Source: Vagococcus sp. CY52-2
GTDB lineage: Bacteria > Bacillota > Bacilli > Lactobacillales > Vagococcaceae
Assembly: GCF_022655055.1 (NCBI RefSeq)
Contig: NZ_CP093384.1
Coordinates: 992,001 to 1,056,000, forward strand
DNA: 64,000 nucleotides
Direction: 5' to 3'
This document shows positions 59,485 to 64,000 of the stretch, piece by piece (position 1 is the stretch's first letter; each line of letters opens with the position of its first letter). The notes under the pieces were generated by a model. That model saw only the letters and a list, made by a program, of their open reading frames with translations, was not told the origin of the DNA and searched no databases. The position numbers and the translations under genes were made by a program.

Positions 59485-61359
59485 CTATTCTATAGTGACC
59501 TCTTGATATAATTTTCTAAAATAAAAATGACTTGCGATTAAATAATAAATAATTTGTATAACTAAAAATAGACCTATAATCATAAATGCCATCATTTGTA
59601 ATCTTTGATTAAATAAAGCATACATTGCTTTTAACGCTACTAATCCATGAACAGAAGACACTATAATTGGAGTAAAAAATAAAATGCCAACTTGTCTATA
59701 AACGGTCTTCTTGATTTCTTTGCGACTAAGTCCTAATTTATAAACTATTTTAAATTTTTGAATATCTACTACCATATCACTATATAACCTAAAATATAAA
59801 AAACTACCAGCAGACACAAAGAAAATAGCACCAATAAAAAAGCCGACAAATAATACAGGTGTATAAGTTTCTGTAATGGATTCAATAATTAATGGCTTAC
59901 TTTGAAGACCTTCAATTTCTTTTAAGTGTGTCGCAACCTTTAACTGTTGATCGTGATCTTTCGGATTGCCCATCCATCCAATTTCTTGCTGAATCCCATA
60001 TTTTTTAGCAAATTGACTATAAACTGTTTTAGGTACTACATACACATTTTGAAAACCAGGCAGAACCACTTTTTCCACCTCAAAATTATTCACAGATACA
60101 CTTGTTCCATCAGGTAATGGTAACTCTTTTAAGTAGCTTGTTTGAGGTTGCCCTGATAATAGGTTACTATCAATATTTAATCGATAAGACTGATTAGTAT
60201 CCAATATTTTTTTATTTTTAGTATATTTTGCAATGTTATTATACCCATTTGTACTAATGACTCTGTACCCATTTTGATTTTTAGATTCTGGAACATAGAC
60301 CACTTTCATACGAAGTTCTGTCATATTTAAGTCTTGATTATCCATTTTACTTTGAACTGCCTCTAAATTATTAACTAATCTTTCTTGATTACCATCAGAG
60401 TCTGATAAATAAAAGTCATAAGTCATCGCATTGACAGAAGCAACTGTCATTTCTTTTAACCCTGCTAAAGAGCCAATAGCAGCGAACACAACAGTTGTGA
60501 TGATTGCTACCAAAAAAAATGACCGTGCATTATCCTTCATCCGAAAGACCAAATCTGAATAGACTAGCATATTCGTTTTTTTCCAAAACCGTTGTTTATT
60601 TTTTTGTAGTTGTGTAACAACGAGAATACTTAACTGATTAAACAAAAAATAAGTCCCAATAATTACTATCAATACAACAGGTATCATAGCCACAAAAACC
60701 TGCATACCTTGAGCGTACAAAGCAATCGCATACCCCATTCCAATAAATAATAAGGCAAAAATCGATTTTATCTTGGATGATTTGATTTCCTCTTTTCCTA
60801 AATCTTCACTTTTAATCAATTCTTGAATGTCCATTTTAGGAATCTTAAACTGAATAAAGAAAGAACTCAAAAAGAATAGAATAGTAAACGCGACAAACGT
60901 TATCACAATTGACTTTAATGGAAAATAAAAAGCTAATTGAACCATTAATATCTTTTTACTCAAAAATAATAGCACTTGTGAAAATATTAAGCCAGCTAGA
61001 ATACCAATAACTGTGGCAAAAAATCCCACTATAGTATTTTCTTGAAAAATCATCTTTCTTAACTGTTTTGGAGACATCCCTTGGATTAACAACAAACCAA
61101 ATTCTTTCTTACGTGATTGGAGAAAGATGTCCATAGAATATAACACGTAAAAAAATGAAAAAATATAAATAATACTTGACGATAGATTCATGCCCACTAT
61201 AACAAACGGATGCATAGATGATTCACCAAGAGATGGATGATTAGAGAAAGTTAAAAAAGTTAAAAACGTCATGACAGTTGTTAACGTGCTTAAAAAATAG
61301 GCTAGATATAATGGTTTATTTCGAATAGTATTTTTATAAATAAATTCCTTAAAAGTCAT
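59485..61359 (-). CDS. BceB-type ABC transporter permease
   Basis: 624 residues. Ten membrane helices arranged 1 + 3 + 2 + 4 pattern-wise around a large extracellular loop (about 310-515; VNAMTYDFYLSDSDGNQERL through IESITETY), the architecture of FtsX-like BceB permeases that protect against antimicrobial peptides such as bacitracin or nisin. ATG at 61359 follows GGAAGGTG; it overlaps the ATPase gene by 11 bases. No BceRS-like two-component genes lie inside the window. Confidence 0.88.
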   Translation of the reverse strand: MTFKEFIYKNTIRNKPLYLAYFLSTLTTVMTFLTFLTFSNHPSLGESSMHPFVIVGMNLSSSIIYIFSFFYVLYSMDIFLQSRKKEFGLLLIQGMSPKQLRKMIFQENTIVGFFATVIGILAGLIFSQVLLFLSKKILMVQLAFYFPLKSIVITFVAFTILFFLSSFFIQFKIPKMDIQELIKSEDLGKEEIKSSKIKSIFALLFIGMGYAIALYAQGMQVFVAMIPVVLIVIIGTYFLFNQLSILVVTQLQKNKQRFWKKTNMLVYSDLVFRMKDNARSFFLVAIITTVVFAAIGSLAGLKEMTVASVNAMTYDFYLSDSDGNQERLVNNLEAVQSKMDNQDLNMTELRMKVVYVPESKNQNGYRVISTNGYNNIAKYTKNKKILDTNQSYRLNIDSNLLSGQPQTSYLKELPLPDGTSVSVNNFEVEKVVLPGFQNVYVVPKTVYSQFAKKYGIQQEIGWMGNPKDHDQQLKVATHLKEIEGLQSKPLIIESITETYTPVLFVGFFIGAIFFVSAGSFLYFRLYSDMVVDIQKFKIVYKLGLSRKEIKKTVYRQVGILFFTPIIVSSVHGLVALKAMYALFNQRLQMMAFMIIGLFLVIQIIYYLIASHFYFRKLYQEVTIE

Positions 61360-62101
61360 ATACTTCACCTTCCAACTGCCTCAAACTAAATAGAATATCA
61401 TCATAAAACTCACTTTGAGAACTATGTCGACTAATTTCATCGCTTAATTCACCATCTTTAATAAACACAATACGCTGACAATAACTTGCAGCAAGAACAT
61501 CATGCGTCACCATTAAAATCGTAGAATTAAGTCTAGTATTTAACTCTGATAATAATCTCATAACGTCTTTTGATGATTTCGTGTCTAAATTTCCAGTTGG
61601 TTCATCTGCTAGTAATAACTTTGGTTCATGAATCATTGAACGTGCAATAGCAACACGTTGTGCTTGTCCACCAGAAATATTACTAATTCGTTTGTTTAAC
61701 AATGATTCAATACCTAATACTTCAGAGATATCATTTAATTTTTTTGTCATAACACTAACTTTTTCACCATCTAGTGTCAATGGTAGCACAATATTTTCTG
61801 CTACGGTTAAGGTGGGTATCAAGTTAAATCCTTGAAATACAAACCCTAATTGATTTCGTCTAAATTTTGCTAAATCCTCTTGATTTAAATTCGACGCTCG
61901 TTCACCATCAATTGTGATGTTTCCTGATGAAGGCTGATCTATTGTACCAACGAGATTTAGAAGAGTTGATTTACCACTTCCAGAAGGACCCATAATGCCA
62001 ACAAATTCACCCTCTTTTACACTGAGGCTCACTCCCTTTAGTGCTTGAAATAATGAATCTCCTGTACCAAACGTTTTTGTTACGTTATTTATTTCTAACA
62101 T
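61349..62101 (-). CDS. BceA-type ABC transporter ATPase
   Basis: 250 residues of the MacB/LolD/BceA group. Walker A GPSGSGKSTLLNLVG (about 38-52), Q-loop FVFQGFNLIPTLTVAEN, signature ISGGQAQRVAIARSM, Walker B LLLADEPTGNLD and MVTHD. It starts at 62101 (MLEINNVTKTFGTGD); the ribosome site is weak (AGTGGG). Upstream codons in frame have no family match. Partner of the downstream permease. Confidence 0.88.
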   Translation of the reverse strand: MLEINNVTKTFGTGDSLFQALKGVSLSVKEGEFVGIMGPSGSGKSTLLNLVGTIDQPSSGNITIDGERASNLNQEDLAKFRRNQLGFVFQGFNLIPTLTVAENIVLPLTLDGEKVSVMTKKLNDISEVLGIESLLNKRISNISGGQAQRVAIARSMIHEPKLLLADEPTGNLDTKSSKDVMRLLSELNTRLNSTILMVTHDVLAASYCQRIVFIKDGELSDEISRHSSQSEFYDDILFSLRQLEGEVYDF

Positions 62102-62286
62102 CTTTTTACCCACTTTCGTTCTCACAATCCCCTCATTATAGAATAACATGTTAACGTTTATATTAAAACGAACAATATCCCAAGATTGTTAACACATAAT
62201 AATTTTAACACTGTTTTATTAGAAAAGGCTATTATTCATACAGATTTTTGCTATACTTATTATATACAAAAAATGGAGGTGAAGCT

Positions 62287-64000
62287 ATGGCAGTATTAGA
62301 AACCACTATTTTACTGATTATACTCGTTATTCTATCTAATATTATCAGTCACTATCTTGTGGCAGTTCCTACCGCATTAATTGAAATAGCCGTTGGTGTT
62401 ATTGCCGCATTATTTTTACATTTAGATATAGAATTACAAACTGATTGGTTTATGTTGTTATTTGTAGCACCACTTTTATACAATGATGCCAAGCATTTTC
62501 CAAAGAAAGAATTATGGGAACTACGAGCTCCAATTTTTGCTAATGCTATTTTCCTTGTCTTTCTTACTACAATTGCAGGAGGACTATTAATTAATTTATT
62601 TATCCCACAAGTCAGCTTGCCATTAGCCTTTGCTTTGGCAGCTGTATTATCACCAACCGATCCAGTAGCAGTTCAAGGTATCGCTGAACAAGTAAAACTT
62701 CCTAAACGAATTTTAACGTTAATCAGTGGGGAGAGTTTGATTAATGATGCTAGTGGATTAATCGCTTTTAAATATGCACTAGCGGCCTTTCTAACTGGCA
62801 CTTTCTCATTAAGACAAGCCTCTGGTGACTTTATTTATATGACTTTAATCGGTATACTGACTGGCTATATCATCAGTCGACTAATTTATTTGATTCAAAG
62901 GAGTTTGTTAAGGCAAGGCATTCAAGATGTTATTTTACATTCGTCTCTTCAAGTAATGACGCCTTTTGTTATTTTTATTATGGCAGAAATCGTTCGGGCA
63001 TCAGGAGTTATTGCAGTAGTCGTTTCAGGTGTTATGGCCATTCAGCAAGAGCCATTATTTAGAGGACAATTTTCTGAGATAAAAATTGTAACCAATAAAT
63101 TATGGGATATTATTATTTACTTGCTAAATGGCATTGTTTTTGTCGTATTAGGTACAACTCTTCCTTATGCTATGCGTGGAGCCATTATTAATCCTACTAT
63201 TAATAATGCTCTGTTAATCCTTTATGTTATCATCGTGTGGCTTATACTGATGATAATAAGAACATTATGGACGTATGCTTACATGTGGTATCATTACTTT
63301 AAAGCAAAAGATAACATCCAACTAAAGCCCAAATTTTCTATTGCTATTTTAACGGGATTAACTGGTGTTAGGGGAGCTGTTACTATGGCGATGGTTTTAT
63401 CTATTCCATTCTTTTTACCAAATGGTGCGGTATTCCAAGAACGATATCTGATTATCTTTTTAGCTAGTGGCGTTATTTTAGCAAGTTTACTAGTCGCTGT
63501 GATTACATTGCCTATTTTCACAAAACAGAAAAAGCGATTGATCTTAGCCGGGGATGAAGGAACACAAGAACCTATTGATGACTCAAATAATTCATCTCAA
63601 CTACCTGAAATAGAAGCTAGAAAATTAATGACTAAACGAGCCATTCAATCCTTACAGCAAGAGTTAAATAATGAAAATCAATTAATTATTAACGATATTC
63701 TACAAGATTTTGATAAGCAATTACGTTTCTTATACTTAGATGATAATCATACATCTAACACTGTTTATTATGAATTAGAATCAGATTATAGATGCCAAGC
63801 AGCAGATTTTGAAACAAATAAAGTAATGGAGATACTACCTCAACTAGCATTACCTAAAAAAATTGAACAAAACTATTTAAAAATGCTTGAATACAAACAA
63901 CGTGCCCATTCAAGTAATGTTAAAATCATCATACAACGTTCTTTGTACAAAGTTCAGAAAAAAATCAAAAGAATCGTATATCAGACTTTCCTAAAACGAC
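62287..64000 (+). CDS. Na+/H+ antiporter, CPA1 family (partial)
   Basis: Runs off the window end after 571 codons. About 12 helices in residues 1-410 and a hydrophilic tail. LFVAPLLYNDAKHF near 58-71, VLSPTDPVAVQGIAEQVKLPKRI near 118-140 (ion-binding Asp), LISGESLINDASGLIAF near 142-160 (ND motif) and LTGVRGAVTMAMVLSIP near 358-374 define the NhaP/NhaK sodium:proton antiporter group. It exports Na+ or K+ in exchange for protons. TGGAGGTGAAG lies before the ATG. The missing C-terminus is probably about 100 residues. Confidence 0.92.
   Translation, partial: MAVLETTILLIILVILSNIISHYLVAVPTALIEIAVGVIAALFLHLDIELQTDWFMLLFVAPLLYNDAKHFPKKELWELRAPIFANAIFLVFLTTIAGGLLINLFIPQVSLPLAFALAAVLSPTDPVAVQGIAEQVKLPKRILTLISGESLINDASGLIAFKYALAAFLTGTFSLRQASGDFIYMTLIGILTGYIISRLIYLIQRSLLRQGIQDVILHSSLQVMTPFVIFIMAEIVRASGVIAVVVSGVMAIQQEPLFRGQFSEIKIVTNKLWDIIIYLLNGIVFVVLGTTLPYAMRGAIINPTINNALLILYVIIVWLILMIIRTLWTYAYMWYHYFKAKDNIQLKPKFSIAILTGLTGVRGAVTMAMVLSIPFFLPNGAVFQERYLIIFLASGVILASLLVAVITLPIFTKQKKRLILAGDEGTQEPIDDSNNSSQLPEIEARKLMTKRAIQSLQQELNNENQLIINDILQDFDKQLRFLYLDDNHTSNTVYYELESDYRCQAADFETNKVMEILPQLALPKKIEQNYLKMLEYKQRAHSSNVKIIIQRSLYKVQKKIKRIVYQTFLKR

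Overview
The window is AT-rich chromosomal DNA from a low-GC Gram-positive coccus of the Lactobacillales, most like the Enterococcaceae (Vagococcus or Enterococcus; this is inference). Signs are consensus sigma-A promoters and AGGAGG ribosome sites, PyrR-controlled pyrimidine genes, a lysine-type MurE, an AmaP/Asp23/GlsB stress cluster, a bile salt hydrolase family protein, a thrS T-box and a XerS-like recombinase.

0-6 kb: a CopB-type copper ATPase, the remnant of a UvrA-like ABC gene, a choloylglycine hydrolase, a broken glyoxalase-family gene, a one-domain tyrosine recombinase with nested inverted repeats in front of it, and a GNAT acetyltransferase. 5.7-14.6 kb: an aromatic amino acid operon (aroE, DAHP synthase, aroB, aroC, tyrA, aroA, aroK, pheA), ending in a decayed ABC ATPase gene. 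It is preceded by a perfect sigma-A promoter and what looks like a ribosome-mediated attenuator with a Tyr/Phe-rich leader peptide. 14.6-20.6 kb: an AmaP-DUF2273-Asp23-GlsB cluster and a broken flavin oxidoreductase gene lie between two 28-bp dif-like sites; next come a 42-bp perfect palindrome, a XerS-like recombinase and a DUF998 membrane protein.

Almost every gene left of about 20.6 kb is on the + strand and most genes right of it are on the - strand. With the dif-like sites this suggests that the window spans the replication terminus.

20.6-34.8 kb: aspartate 4-decarboxylase, MurE, a lipoprotein, an exonuclease fragment, a TrpXYZ-like ABC transporter behind a second leader-peptide attenuator (Trp codons), a zinc-ribbon membrane protein, RqcH, and small regulatory or membrane genes. 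34.8-47.4 kb: the complete pyr operon (pyrR-pyrP-pyrB-pyrC-carA-carB-pyrK-pyrD-pyrF-pyrE) with two PyrR attenuators, preceded by an RluD-family gene. 47.5-56.3 kb: a cystine symporter, a transsulfuration enzyme, thrS with its T-box, an ABC exporter pair and proC. 56.3-59.3 kb is a graveyard of mobile DNA (IS1182-like transposase, DUF536 plasmid-type gene, recombinase remnant). 59.4-64 kb: a BceAB-type ABC transporter and a Na+/H+ antiporter cut by the window end.

The most interesting signals are the two attenuators of the same four-strand design (aro and trp), each followed by a second terminator abutting the gene's ribosome site, and the duplicated dif-like sites around the stress cluster, next to a XerS-like gene with its own palindrome.
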